From the NCBI GenBank assembly GCA_002104945.1, contig MCFH01000002.1:1703001-1767000 (forward strand): a stretch of 64,000 nucleotides of DNA. The letters run 5' to 3'. Under the pieces are notes generated by a model. The model had not been told where the DNA came from. It was given only the letters and a program-made list of their open reading frames with translations, and searched no databases. The stretch is from Piromyces finnis. Lineage: Eukaryota; Neocallimastigomycota; Neocallimastigomycetes; Neocallimastigales; Neocallimastigaceae. The position numbers were made by a program, and so were the translations under genes. Shown piece by piece: positions 12,594 to 24,920 of this stretch (position 1 is the stretch's first letter; each line of letters opens with the position of its first letter).

Positions 12594-13844
12594 TTAGTTT
12601 TCGTCGTTCTTGAAATCAACACCAGCAGCTTCAGCAGCAGCATAAATGTTTTCATGGCTAGTGAGTTCTAACTTTTTGTCGAATACACGTAATAAAGAAT
12701 CAACTTCTTCAATATTTAATGGCTTGATATCAGCTAATTCCTTAATCTTTCTGGTGACTTCCTTAATTTCATCATCAGATAAATGTAAGTCAAGTTGTTC
12801 ACATCTTGACTTAACAGCATTCCAACCAGTAAGACGGTGACCAATAGAGACGTAACGAGTCATACCGAAATCTTCTGGACGTAAAATTTCATAGGTAGTT
12901 GGGTTGTTAAGAATAGCCTTAGCGTGAATACCAGCCTTGTGAGTGAAAGCACAGTAACCAGTAATGTAGTTGTTGAATGGAACTTGAATTTCAACAAATT
13001 GAGCAACCATGTTTTCAAGATCACGAAGCTTGTGGAGGTTGTATTTGTTAGTAACGTAAGCCTTATCAGCAACGTACATACGAGCAGCTAAACCACCAAG
13101 TGGGGTAATACCGTTACGTTCACCAATACCTAAGACACAAGTATCAATGTGAGTAGCACCAGCTTCTAAGGCACAGTAAGCATTAGCAATAGCACAACCA
13201 GTATCATTGTGGAAGTGGCATTCAATATCACAGTTAACAACACCTCTTAAAGTTCTGATTAATTCATAAACTTGACGTGGGTTAGCACAACCAACAGTAT
13301 CGGCAACACCAACACGGTTAACACCAAGTTTATCGACGTAACGGTAAAGCTTAAGTAAATCAACTAAATCAGAACGGAAGGAATCTTCAGATGAGAAACG
13401 AACTTCCTTACCCTTAGACTTAATGAAAGTAACAACTTCACCAGCAACCTTGTAAATGGCATCCATATCCTTACCGTGAGAGAATTTACGTAAGTAAGAA
13501 GAAGTACCAATAACAACATTTAAACCATCAACAGCGGTTTCAACACCAACAGAGGCATCAGTCATGTGACAACGAATGTGAGATAAAATCTTACATTTTA
13601 AACCTAACTTACAGATCTTTTCAATATCTTCTCTGGATTGTTCAGAAGCAACTGGTGAAGTTAATTCAATGTATTCAACACCAAAGTCATCTAAAGCCTT
13701 AGCAACCTTTAACTTTTGTTCAGTGTTGAAGAAAGCATTGGCGAATTGTTCACCTTCTCTTAAAGTGGTATCAATACAATTGAAGTTAGCAACATTACTT
13801 AACATATCAGTAATTCTAGCGTATGGAGATGAAGCAGTAGACAT
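12594..13844 (-). CDS. LYS20: Homocitrate synthase (LYS20/LYS21 type, EC 2.3.3.14)
   Basis: A single uninterrupted frame of 416 residues, close to the usual length of fungal homocitrate synthases. The enzyme condenses 2-oxoglutarate with acetyl-CoA, the first step of the alpha-aminoadipate route to lysine used by fungi. The HMGL-like barrel is complete: DTTLREGEQ at residues 25-33 (metal-binding Asp25, catalytic-site Arg29), the metal ligands His210 and His212 in CHFHNDTG, the GIGERNG loop at 239-245, and the [11 protein letters not shown] motif at 301-311 that marks this family. No obvious targeting presequence is seen, so a cytosolic or nuclear site is likely. Codons are strongly restricted and richer in G+C at third positions than in neighbouring genes, which suggests high expression. 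It points away from the gene desert that follows. Isopropylmalate or citramalate synthase is less likely given length and motifs. Confidence 0.96.
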   Translation of the reverse strand: MSTASSPYARITDMLSNVANFNCIDTTLREGEQFANAFFNTEQKLKVAKALDDFGVEYIELTSPVASEQSREDIEKICKLGLKCKILSHIRCHMTDASVGVETAVDGLNVVIGTSSYLRKFSHGKDMDAIYKVAGEVVTFIKSKGKEVRFSSEDSFRSDLVDLLKLYRYVDKLGVNRVGVADTVGCANPRQVYELIRTLRGVVNCDIECHFHNDTGCAIANAYCALEAGATHIDTCVLGIGERNGITPLGGLAARMYVADKAYVTNKYNLHKLRDLENMVAQFVEIQVPFNNYITGYCAFTHKAGIHAKAILNNPTTYEILRPEDFGMTRYVSIGHRLTGWNAVKSRCEQLDLHLSDDEIKEVTRKIKELADIKPLNIEEVDSLLRVFDKKLELTSHENIYAAAEAAGVDFKNDEN

Positions 13845-15258
13845 TTTGTATATATATTAATGTATCAAATATAAAAAGTAATTAAAAAAGCTTTAATGTA
13901 AATAATATTTTTTTTTTTGCTTAGTAAAAAGCTTTAATTATTAAAATTAATATAAAATATAATTGTTAATTAATAATAAAATGAAAAAAAAAACTTTTTT
14001 GCTCTTTATATACTAGCTACCAAAAAAAAAAAAATTAGAATAAAATTAAAAAAAAATAATAATAATAATAATTTTATTAAATTTATCCATAAATGAAATA
14101 AATAGCATCAATATATTAATGTATATTAAAATATATAAATCAATTGATTCAAACATTTCATCTTTAATTTTTATTCATCACTTTGACTACAATATATATT
14201 TAATATGTATTAATATATTGTGTAAATGATTCTAATATATATGAAGATATATATTATAGATGTATATTCTATTTTTTTATTTAAAATGTAATAAGGATTG
14301 ATGCTATTCTATGATTGGATATAATTCATCTAAAAAATCATCTATTTATTGTACTTTAATATATGCTAGCAATACATATATATATTAAATACCTTAGGTT
14401 ATTCTACATTTAACACACAATAATGTATTAGATGAAAATTATAGTTTATTAATATAGAATACGCTTATATATTAAAATATACAATAATAAATACAACGCA
14501 TATATTATAATTATATTTTCTTTCAAAAGAATAAATCAGAATATTTAAAAAAAAATTAAATTAAAAATTAAAATAACCATTCCTCAAAACAAAAAAAATA
14601 TTCCTAATTTGTGTTATTTTCATTATTAAAAAAAGTAAAAGACTACTAAAAGGCTCTTTTTTTGTTTTTTAATTATTTTTAGTGGAATTAGAAAGAAAAA
14701 AAAAAAACGTAGTCCATGATGAAATAAACGAAAATTGAAATGATAAAAAATAAATAATATTCTTAATAAATATTCATCTAATAAAAATTTTTAAGTATAA
14801 AATTCATTATGTTGTTAATTTTTTTTTTTACTTTTTTTACTCTAATAATAAAAAAAATAAACACGGCTTTTTTTGTTAATATTAATTTAAATAAATATAT
14901 TATAATATATTATAATATATATTATTAAATTTTATTAAAAATTTAAAAAGACAAGAAAGAAAATATAAATAATAATGCTAGAACAATTATTTAGTAGTAA
15001 TAAAAACATTTAAGTAGAAAGTATAAAGTAGTATGAAGAGTGTAAAAAAAAGATTATTATTGAAAGTGCATTTTAATAAAGGAAAATAAGATATTAGAAT
15101 ATAAATATTCATTGAATTATTTTATAATAAATAACTTTATCATAAGAATTGTCAATATTTAAAAAAAAAAAAAAAAAGGAATAATTTATGTTAATTAAAA
15201 CTTTAATTTATTATTAATTGAATTTTAAAAATAAGAATTAATAAAAAAATAAAAACAT

Positions 15259-15400
15259 TATTTATTTATTTATTGATTTATTTATTTAGTTAGTTAGTTA
15301 GTTATTGATTTATTTATTGATTTATTTATTTAGTTAGTTAGTTAGTTAGTTATTGATTTATTTATTGATTTATTGATTTATTTATTTATTTATTTATTGT
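15259..15400. repeat. TTTA/GTTA minisatellite
   Basis: A compound tandem array: runs of ATTT, then GTTA repeated four to five times, then TATTGATTTATTTATTGATT, with the whole block repeated at least twice (GTTA runs at about 15287-15304 and 15330-15350). Confidence 0.85.
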
Positions 15401-18113
15401 TACACTACATTTAAAACATTAAATGAATATAAAACGGTTTAAAATAACTAAAAGGAAAATTGTGATATGTTACAAAATACTTTTTAAATAATCAACAACA
15501 TAATTGTATATGTAGATCGACATTAATTGTTTTCTTTTATTTATTAATGATTACATATATTTATAAATATATATCGTTATTTAATAAATGAATCAATAAA
15601 TAACCTAATAACGGAACTTTGTTTCTAATAAAAAGTACATTCTTTTTATTATTATATAATCATCATGAATATAATTAAATTCAAAACTTTAAAACATCAT
15701 AATAATAAAAGATATTTAAATTGTAATATATGCGGAATAAATATAATATTCCATTATATTATAATATCTTTAGATGATGAATAAAAATACCAAAAAGTAT
15801 ATTATAACTAATCTAAATTTTAGAGTTCTCTTATAATATATAACAATATAATAATAACAATTCAAATGTTTAAAATAGAATTGAAATATATTAATATATT
15901 TTTTCAAATAATATTGGTAATATTTAATTATAATGAATGTGCTATTCTTGTGAATGCAAATATAATATTATAAATAGTTATAATGAATACTTTTCAAAAA
16001 TGGTGGCATATTATTTTTATAGAATATATATTAATTAATCTGAAAACTTTTAATTTTAAAAAAAAAATAATAAATTAAATATTTATGCAATAGAGCGATG
16101 TATAATATTTTATTATAATAACTTGTCTTTTTTTTTTTACAGTTAAAATTCCAATATAATAAACATTTTATAATAAAAAAAAAGTAAGCATTTCTCTTTC
16201 AGTAATACAAAACCTATTATTTCATGACTTTTTATTCATTATTATTTTCATAAAAACTATTAAAAATAAATACTTTTTATTAAACGCATCCATTTATTGT
16301 TGTGTAAAGCTATATAAATTTATGTTTTAAATAGAAAAAATACCAAAAGAAGGAATATTCATAAATCCTATTAGATTTACAACAAGAAAACTTTTTTCAT
16401 TTCCTTTATTCGAAGGAAATGTTTCCACTCTTTTTATTGGATCGTTTATTTTACTAAGTATTTTTTTTGTATACATCATCATCTCATCTAAATTTTAATG
16501 TTAATTATATTAATATATTAATTTATAGATTTTAAAAAAATAGATGGAAATAAATTGAAACTGATGAAATTTTAAAAATTTAATCTTTATTTAAATTTAA
16601 TATATAGGAATATATATTATAAATGAACTAACTAAAAACTTTATTTAAAGTTCATCATTATTAATAATTTTAACCATATTTGGAAAATAAATTATTCCAT
16701 TTTACTTTTTGAAAAAAAAAAAACTTTACTAAGAAATTTTAATAAAAAAAATATTAGTTAATAATAATAATAATAGTAGTAGTAGTAGCAATAGTGGTAA
16801 TAGTAATAGTAGGGTAATAGCAATAAATAATAGAGCAACTTTATCATAGTATTATTATTAAATAAAAGCTTTTCTATAGAATATATTAAAAGTAATATAC
16901 AAATGTTAAACTATGAAATTATCCATAAAATCTGAAAACTTTATAAAGCATCAGCAAAAAAAAATAATAATAAAATAAAATATTATTTTAATTTATGTAA
17001 AAGTCAAACATCAAACTATAACATTAACTAATAATTCTAATAAAATAATAGAAATTGAAAAAGAAGGGAAAATAAAATTAAGAGAGTAATACCATAACCA
17101 AAAAAAAAAAAGGCCTAATAGTATTCATCTAAAACCGCATTCTCAATAAAAAAAAATTATAATAAAAATGAATAAAAAACCTATTAACAACATATTACTG
17201 AATTGTATTATTAATAAAATGATATAAATATAAATCTTTCAAAAATATAGTATGTAATATATAGAATGTATATTATATAATAATAAATATGTAATTAGAA
17301 AGAATTTCCTTTCTAAAAACTTACATATATAATACTTATAATACTCTATTTAAATATTATATATGTTACAATACTTTTACAGTGTAATTATTCATTAAAA
17401 TTGTAAAACGTGATTTTATATAAATATATTTAAAAAAAAAAAACTTAATATTTTAACTTTTTTTATTAATATTAATATTAAATATAATTAATAAAATAAT
17501 AAAATGTTGCTATTTAATACTTTATTTACCAATAAAGTGTTTAAATATAATAAATGAAAATACATACTTTATTTTAAAAAAATAAATTGGTTTTATTAGT
17601 ATTAAAACAATGATGATGATCATTTCTTTTTTCTTTGTCCAATTAACCTTAATATTTAGTAATTTTGATTATAAATAATATATGGTTACCAGAGAAATAT
17701 ATCTTCTTCCCCAGTCCAATATTCACATTTTAAATATAAAATCACAAATTTACATGTTTAAATTGATATTGGCTTATATATATTGATTTATACTAATATA
17801 TTATTGATATTGATGTATGTCTATTAAAAAGAAATAGTAATAATGATGGGTTATAATAAATATATATATTTATAAAATAAAGAATAATTACAATTAATTC
17901 ACATAAAGTATATCCCTTTTTAAACAATACTACCTGGTTAACATGAAATTTATAAAAATATAATGTAATATTTAAAATTAAAAATCTTTTATATGAATAA
18001 TTATTTAGAATCGATCTTTATTTAATAATAAAAAGAAGTTTACAATAAATAAAAATAATACTAAAAATCCAAATCTATCTACTGATATTTATTAAACACT
18101 AATACTTTTTTTC

Positions 18114-18117
<4 letters not shown>

Positions 18118-18159
<42 letters not shown>

Positions 18160-18160
18160 T
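18118..18160. repeat. TTA microsatellite
   Basis: About 13 consecutive TTA units in non-coding DNA. Confidence 0.9.
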
Positions 18161-20624
18161 ACAAGTAAATACACTTTATATTTCTGCTTTATTAGACATT
18201 TTACCCTACTTCGTTTCATGTCTTCTATTTTTTATTTCGAATATATTATTTTTTTTTAAAAAAGTTCATAATGAATTAATGAATTTCATATAATAATGAA
18301 TAATGTGAAAAAGAATCCTTACACACTTTTCCTAAATTGATAGGTTTAAACCTACAAAATGGACCTACAAAAAAATATAAAGCATTCATTAAAGTTTTTT
18401 TTTTTTGGAATGCGCCTATAAAATAAGGTTATTTTATTTTTTCTTTTCATTCCTACTCCATTTTTTTTACAATACAATTCTAATTTATTTTGATTTAATT
18501 GATCTGATTTAAAAAGGATTAATTAATATATTATTAATATATTAGTCATAATAACGAAAATTTTTATTTCTTTCCTCATTCATTTAAAAAAAAAAAGAAT
18601 TTTTAATATATATTGTAATATATTAATTATATTAATAATTACTATAGAATTATTTAAAAATATATTATTAGTAAATAAATTTTTTTTTTTGAAATGAAAT
18701 ATAATGAAATATAGCTTTCCTTTTAAAAGAAATAATAAGCATGTTATTCTTTATTATTATCACGATTAGTTGTGTCTAACGATTAAGCTTTGCTTGCTTC
18801 TAAAAGATTTTTATTATTAATCAATATTTTAGTATTCTATTTTTTATTTTAGTAAATAGCTTTTTTATCTATTACAAGGAAAATTATTATTTTTATTATT
18901 AACAAATTTTTAAACTTTCAACTTTTTTAAATAAATAAATGCTTTCATTACAAAAAATAGTATTTCCTAAAAAAAATATTTGTGCATTTCAAAGATCTTA
19001 ACACTATTAAAATAGATTTATATATAGTTGGTTATACTTGCATAATAATACAAGCTATTATAAAAGTTAGTACAAGATCTTTTACAAAATTTATTAATGT
19101 TAAGAATTAATAAAGGTTAGGAAAATTGAAATCAAGGTTAGGTTATACAATTTTAAAATATTAAAAAATTTTAATAATATATTTGAAAATAAAAAAAGGT
19201 AATTATACATTGATACACATTGATACAAGTATTTTATATTCTTTCATGTTTACAAACTCTAGATTTAAAATATATGTTTTATTGATCATTTATATAGTAT
19301 AGATAAAATAATATAATAAAATAATGTTATTTAATTTTGTAATATATATTTAGTAATTTTTTATTTTATCCAATATTAAATGATGTTTTTTTAACAAATA
19401 ATTTACTATAAAACACTTTTTTTTTCTTGAATACAAAGGTTAGACTTTATGAATATTTTTGGATTATTTATAAAGTTTATATTTATAGTAATAACTAATG
19501 ATTAAATGAAAGCAATGTAGTTTTAATTATCAATTTAATCGATACTTCAATGATATTAACTTTTTTTTTTTTAACTTATAATTGTAGTTAACATAACTAT
19601 TGTAGATTTAAAACATTTAAATTAATTAAAATACTTTCTAATAAAACTTTATTATTAGTCATGAAAAGATGAAAACATTATTAAATACAAGATGTAATGA
19701 ACCAACATACCTTTTTTTTTTTTTCCTATTTAAATTAAACATTTTATGTAATACAATTTGATACTACATAAACTTTGCTGTGTAACATTTAGGTTTTTTT
19801 TTTATATATAAATAAAAATATAAAAGAAAATAGATATTAAGTTTGAAGATGCAACGTTTTTTTTTTAATAAACGAAAAGGCAAAAAAATAAATCCTCTAA
19901 AGAACACATAAATTATAATTAAGAAACATATATCGTATGTTAAGGTATGGAAAAAAAAAATACAATTCTAGCTTAAAAATGAAACATAAATTTAATTAAA
20001 AAAAAAAAAAGTAGTTATTATTTTTTATTTCAAATTAAAAATTTGCAAACCATTCTATTATTAATTAATAAATAAAACAAATCTTTTTATAACAGAGAGA
20101 AATTAACAATAATTTATTGTAATTTTTAATCATAGAAGATTTGTGATTTTTACATTACCAAAAGATAGTTATTATATTATATATTACATATATTACATAA
20201 TTATTGCTATTTTTTTTTTTTATTTTATTTTACAAAATCACTTTGTTTTATCCAAACTGTTTTTAAACTTGCCTTTTTTTTATATTTTTTCTACTATTTT
20301 TCCAGAATAGTTTTAAAATTTTAATCATTAATAAAAATTAATGTTTAAGTAAAAGGTTAAATAATTTAATGTATACATTTATTTTTATCCAATAAAATTT
20401 AAAACAGTACATCGGATGAATCGAAAATGTAATATAAAAAAGTAAAATGAATTAAAATTTTAAATTTTTTTTTAAAATAATATTTATATTTTTTAGGTAT
20501 AAATGGATAAAAATAAAAATAAGTACATAAAATATAAATATAAATAAAATGTTAAATATAAACATAACTAATTATAAATCTATTAATAAATGAATTAATA
20601 AAATAGAATGATAATAAATTTATA

Positions 20625-21170
20625 GTATTTATTTATTTATTTATGAATAAAATAAATAGCCTATTTCTAATTATAACCTTTATAGTTTCTTTTATTTATA
20701 TATTAGTTGGGCATTTACCATATTCTATTATTTATTTAGTAATATATATTATATTTATTTAATTAATCTTTTAAATTCAAGGCTTTCAAATAGCAAATAA
20801 TACTAATTTATTTATCTATCTATTTATTAATTTATCTATTTATAAACGAATAGAGTCATTTATTTATATATTATTACAATTTATTTATTCATTTATTTAT
20901 TTTATTTGTGCATTGGAATTATTAACTTATTTATTTATATATTTATTATTCAATTTATTTAGTTATATATTACATTTATTTAATTAATTTGATGATCATT
21001 TATTTAATTAAGGGGTCATTCATTTATTTGCTTGTTATTATATATTGGCTAATTTATATACATTTTATTCTATCATAATATATTTATTTATTATATTAAT
21101 TAATTTAATTTAATTTTTTTATTTATTAATTAATTATCTATCTATTTATTTATTTATTTATATTTATAAA
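20625..21170. repeat. TTTA-rich low-complexity tract
   Basis: Over about 550 bases TTTA units recur with frequent interruptions (ATTTATTTAT runs at 20630, 20805, 20885, 20930, 21140). The interruptions make it an imperfect, aged array rather than a clean microsatellite. Confidence 0.6.
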
Positions 21171-21906
21171 AAAATTTATAATTACTAAATTCATTATTAA
21201 TATTAGAAAAAAAAATGTTTAAAAATTAATAATACTTGTAATAATAACAATAATAAAATCCCTTTATGTATACTTTTAACAAACTATAAACAAACAGCAA
21301 CAACAACAAGAACAATAACAAAAAAAGTTGATATTCATATTGAAGAATTTTAACTTTTTTTTTTTTATTATTGTTATTTAAAAAAAATAATTTATGAAAG
21401 TTACAATTTTATACTAGCTTTTCAATTAATAGTTTTATTTAAAATAAAGCTTTTCAATTTCAATTTGTATATTCCCTTTTTTTTTTTTTTTTTATAGATA
21501 AATATAAAACATTGAAAACAATAATAAAAGCATTTTAATATTATTGAACATATAGAATAATTGTATTATAAACATTTAAAATTGATATTTATTAAAAATT
21601 ATTATATATTTAATTACATATATTATTAACACATCGTTATATATCAATACCATTTTATAGGTATGTAATTATATATATATATATATTTATTTGTTTAATA
21701 ATAAAATTAAATATTAATTATAAATTTATATCTTTTATATTTATTTACAATTATTTTTTCACTATATATTAAACTATATTTAAAATTAATATCAAAAAAA
21801 GTATATTCATTATATATCCAATTTATTGTTATAAACACAATCAATTTATTATTGCTATTATTATTATTATTATTTTTTTTTTTTCAATTTAATAATATAT
21901 ATAAAT

Positions 21907-23313
21907 ATGAGTGGAGGAATGAACATTAATAATCCAGAACAATTTTCTGTAGGTGTTTACGTTTGTAAGAGCGAGAATGAATTTGGTACGGATATACCTG
22001 GTCAAATTCAAATAGTTGAAAATTTTTGTGGAGTAAAAAGCTTACATATTGTTGACTATTATATTGATAGTAATAATGATGATAAAATAGAATTGTTAGA
22101 AAGAGCAGCAATAAAAAGATTAATAAATGATATCAGCGAAGATAAAATAAACATGATAATTGTTAAAGATCTCGATGCCCTCAGTACTGATTATAAAAAA
22201 GTAAAGAAAATAATTCCAATATTATTATCAAAACCAAATAGTAGATTTATTTCTATTGAAAATGAAATCATGATAGGTTCAAATTCTTTAAAGGAAATTA
22301 ACGATAAGATAAAAGCAAAAGTAAGAAGACGCAAGTATAGAATGGGTGGTCGTTTGAAACCAAATGTTATTTTAAAGAAAGTTTATAGTGCACCACATAC
22401 TGATAATGTTATATGTAGACCACCATTTGGATATTTACTGAAACCAGATAGTAAAAACGAATTTATTATTGATAGACCAGCTGCTGATATTGTAGTTGAA
22501 ATTTTTGCAAAGATTATTGAAGGTTATTCCTATCAAAAAATAGCAAATAGTTTTAATGAAAGAGGCATTCTGACAGTTTCACAATATGCTGAAAAAATGG
22601 GAAGAAATCCAAGAAAAATTAGTACTCAATGGAATACTTCTACAATATATCAAATTGCTACTAATGAAATATATTTAGGACATTTAGTTAAATCAAACTT
22701 TGGAAGACCAACTTACAAATCAAAAAATCAGAAAAAAACAGAAAAAGTAATTTACTATAATGCTCATGAACCTATTATTGATGAACAAACATTTAAAATG
22801 GCACAAAATATTACTCACGGAAGAACCAAAAGTACCACCCAAAAAGTTTTAAATACTAGAAGAGCTCCATTTGGATATGATACAGATGTCAGTAATAATA
22901 ATAAATTTGTTATTGATCCAGAAGCAGCTGCTGTAGTCAGAACTATATTTAATCGTATTATTCAAGGATTTTTCTATTATCAAATTGCTGATGAATTTAA
23001 TTCCAACGGTGTATTAACAATATCTCAATATGAAGATAAAAAAGGAAAGAAACAAAGAAAAATAAGTACAAAATGGAATACATCAACAATTTATAAATTA
23101 GTTAGAAATGAAGTCTACTTAGGACACCTTGTTAAGATAAAAAAAATTATTGATGATGTTGACGGATCTATAAAAAAGGAAAAAATAGTTATTCGTAATA
23201 CGCATGAACCTATCATATCAGAAGATGTTTTTAAACTTGTTCAAAAAATTATTCGCAATAAACATTCTACCAATGTATCAGAGGGTAGTGAAACGGAAAA
23301 ATCAGAAATGTAA
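21907..23313 (+). CDS. Serine-recombinase-like protein: degenerate resolvase domain plus two recombinase (DNA-binding) domains
   Basis: Single-exon frame of 468 residues with Met1 at 21907. Residues 14-135 align with the catalytic domain of bacterial serine recombinases, but key residues are lost: the usual Y.RVS motif reads YVCKS (Ser22 kept, Arg replaced by Cys20) and the usual DRLSR reads DALST at 90-94, losing both arginines. Residues 170-315 form a recombinase domain of the large-serine-integrase type: RPPFGY, EIFAKIIEGYSYQKIA, STQWNTSTIY, NEIYLGHLVK, HEPIIDEQTF. Residues 318-455 repeat it: RRAPFGY, IFNRIIQGFFYYQIA, STKWNTSTIY, NEVYLGHLVK, HEPIISEDVF. The usual zinc ribbon and coiled coil are missing. 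Base and codon use match the host. Likely an old bacterial acquisition now used, if at all, as a DNA-binding protein; recombinase activity is doubtful. Confidence 0.88.
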   Translation: MSGGMNINNPEQFSVGVYVCKSENEFGTDIPGQIQIVENFCGVKSLHIVDYYIDSNNDDKIELLERAAIKRLINDISEDKINMIIVKDLDALSTDYKKVKKIIPILLSKPNSRFISIENEIMIGSNSLKEINDKIKAKVRRRKYRMGGRLKPNVILKKVYSAPHTDNVICRPPFGYLLKPDSKNEFIIDRPAADIVVEIFAKIIEGYSYQKIANSFNERGILTVSQYAEKMGRNPRKISTQWNTSTIYQIATNEIYLGHLVKSNFGRPTYKSKNQKKTEKVIYYNAHEPIIDEQTFKMAQNITHGRTKSTTQKVLNTRRAPFGYDTDVSNNNKFVIDPEAAAVVRTIFNRIIQGFFYYQIADEFNSNGVLTISQYEDKKGKKQRKISTKWNTSTIYKLVRNEVYLGHLVKIKKIIDDVDGSIKKEKIVIRNTHEPIISEDVFKLVQKIIRNKHSTNVSEGSETEKSEM

Positions 23314-23888
23314 TTTAATTTTTTTTTTTTTTTTTTAATTTATTATTATTATTATTTTTTTTTAAATTCAAATTTAAAGAAAGAGAAAATGAATGATATT
23401 AATCCTTTAAAATTACCTAATTTACCTATTATGAATCATATTTATTTCTATATTTTTAAAAATACTTTTTTTTTTTTTTTTTTTTCATATATTATATATA
23501 AAATTTTTATATATCAAGTCATTAAAAAGAAACTATAAAATAAAAAATTAAAAAAAAAAAAAAAAAAAAAAAAAGCATCATCATCAACATAATAATAATA
23601 ATAATACCATTTTTATCTTTTTTTTTTTTTTTTTTTTTTTTTTATTTTAATATTTTTATTATTATAATTAGTAAAACTATTTATTTTTCTTAAAAAACAT
23701 AAAGATTTTAAAAAGATAAATATAGCGTTTAACTTGTAATAATAAATAGTAACAATATATATATCATATTTCAATTTTGTAATATTAATAGTATTATCTA
23801 TTATTATTAAAACATACTATTATTGAAAAGTAGTTTAAAATACATAATAAATAAATAAAAATACTAATTAAAATCTTTTATATAGTAT

Positions 23889-23923
<35 letters not shown>

Positions 23924-24080
23924 ACCTTTTTCTATCATATTACTTGTTATTATTGACCATAATTAATAATCATAAAGTGTTTTTTTTTGTGTAATAATAA
24001 ATATAACAATAAACACAATAAGCATAATAACAAACATAAAACATAATAAACATAATAAACATAAACATAATAAATATAAA

Positions 24081-24154
<74 letters not shown>

Positions 24155-24920
24155 TTAATATTAATATTAAATATATTGCATAATTCCAAGTATTAAAATT
24201 ATGTGACGTATTAATGAAGTTTTAAAAAAAATTAACACATTAATATTCTATTGTATATAATGCAATTTCAATAATATTATTAATATTTTAAAATAAACCC
24301 AACTAAATAAATAGATTATTGATATCATGGATTATTATATTCTATTATCATTTTCACTAAAAGATTAAGGAACAAATTATAACAATTGAAATTTTTATTT
24401 TTTTTTTTTTTAAAATAAATACTATTTTAAAAGCAAATTGATTTTTTTTTTCAAGATTAAAGTTAAAGGATGATACTTAACTTACATAATGATATTAAAA
24501 GTAATAATAATTTCTTTTAAGAATATCCTTTTTTTTTTTTTTTTTTTTTTTTTTCTGGTAAATTTCAAAAATATATTTTAGTTTAAAAAAAAAAAACAAT
24601 ATATTTATCACTTATATATAAAATTTTTTATTTTTATTTTTTTTATAGGATAATTTAACATAAATTTATAGAAAGTATTTTGTAATTTAACAATTTTTCA
24701 ATTTTTTTAAATTATTTTTTTTTTTTTACCTGAATAAAAATTGTTATAAACTTTAATTAATTATTATAAATAAAAACTATAAAATTATAATGATTAAATA
24801 CTTTTCTATTATTGAACAAACATTTAAATAATTATTATCATCTATCTATCTATATATATATATAAATATACTTTTCCAAATAATCTTATTTTTAATTAAA
24901 AGTAATAAATATGAACATTA
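23314..24920. other. Spacer between convergent genes, full of simple repeats
   Basis: This is the shared 3' side of the recombinase-like gene and the chitin deacetylase. It holds a 31-A run at 23890-23920, further A and T runs (23470, 23550, 23625, 24530) and an AAT microsatellite at 24078-24155. The open frame at 23950-24189 on the minus strand is only the translated AAT array. Confidence 0.7.
24078..24155. repeat. AAT microsatellite
   Basis: Some 25 consecutive AAT units, followed by an ATTAAT variant. Confidence 0.9.

Larger units (their letters stand above)
13845..21906. other. Gene desert of ~8 kb between two divergent genes
   Basis: No frame above 60 codons occurs in either direction. 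The stretch includes the promoter side of homocitrate synthase (right after 13844) and of the recombinase-like gene (before 21907). It contains a minisatellite at 15259-15400, a TTA array at 18118-18160, a GTA-rich patch at 16768-16815 and a TTTA-rich tract at 20625-21170. No tRNA or other RNA gene could be recognised. Confidence 0.65.

Noticed and set aside
15259-15400. Considered as a CRISPR-like array because of regular blocks
   Set aside because: Blocks are simple TTTA/GTTA repeats with no unique spacers, and the genome is eukaryotic.
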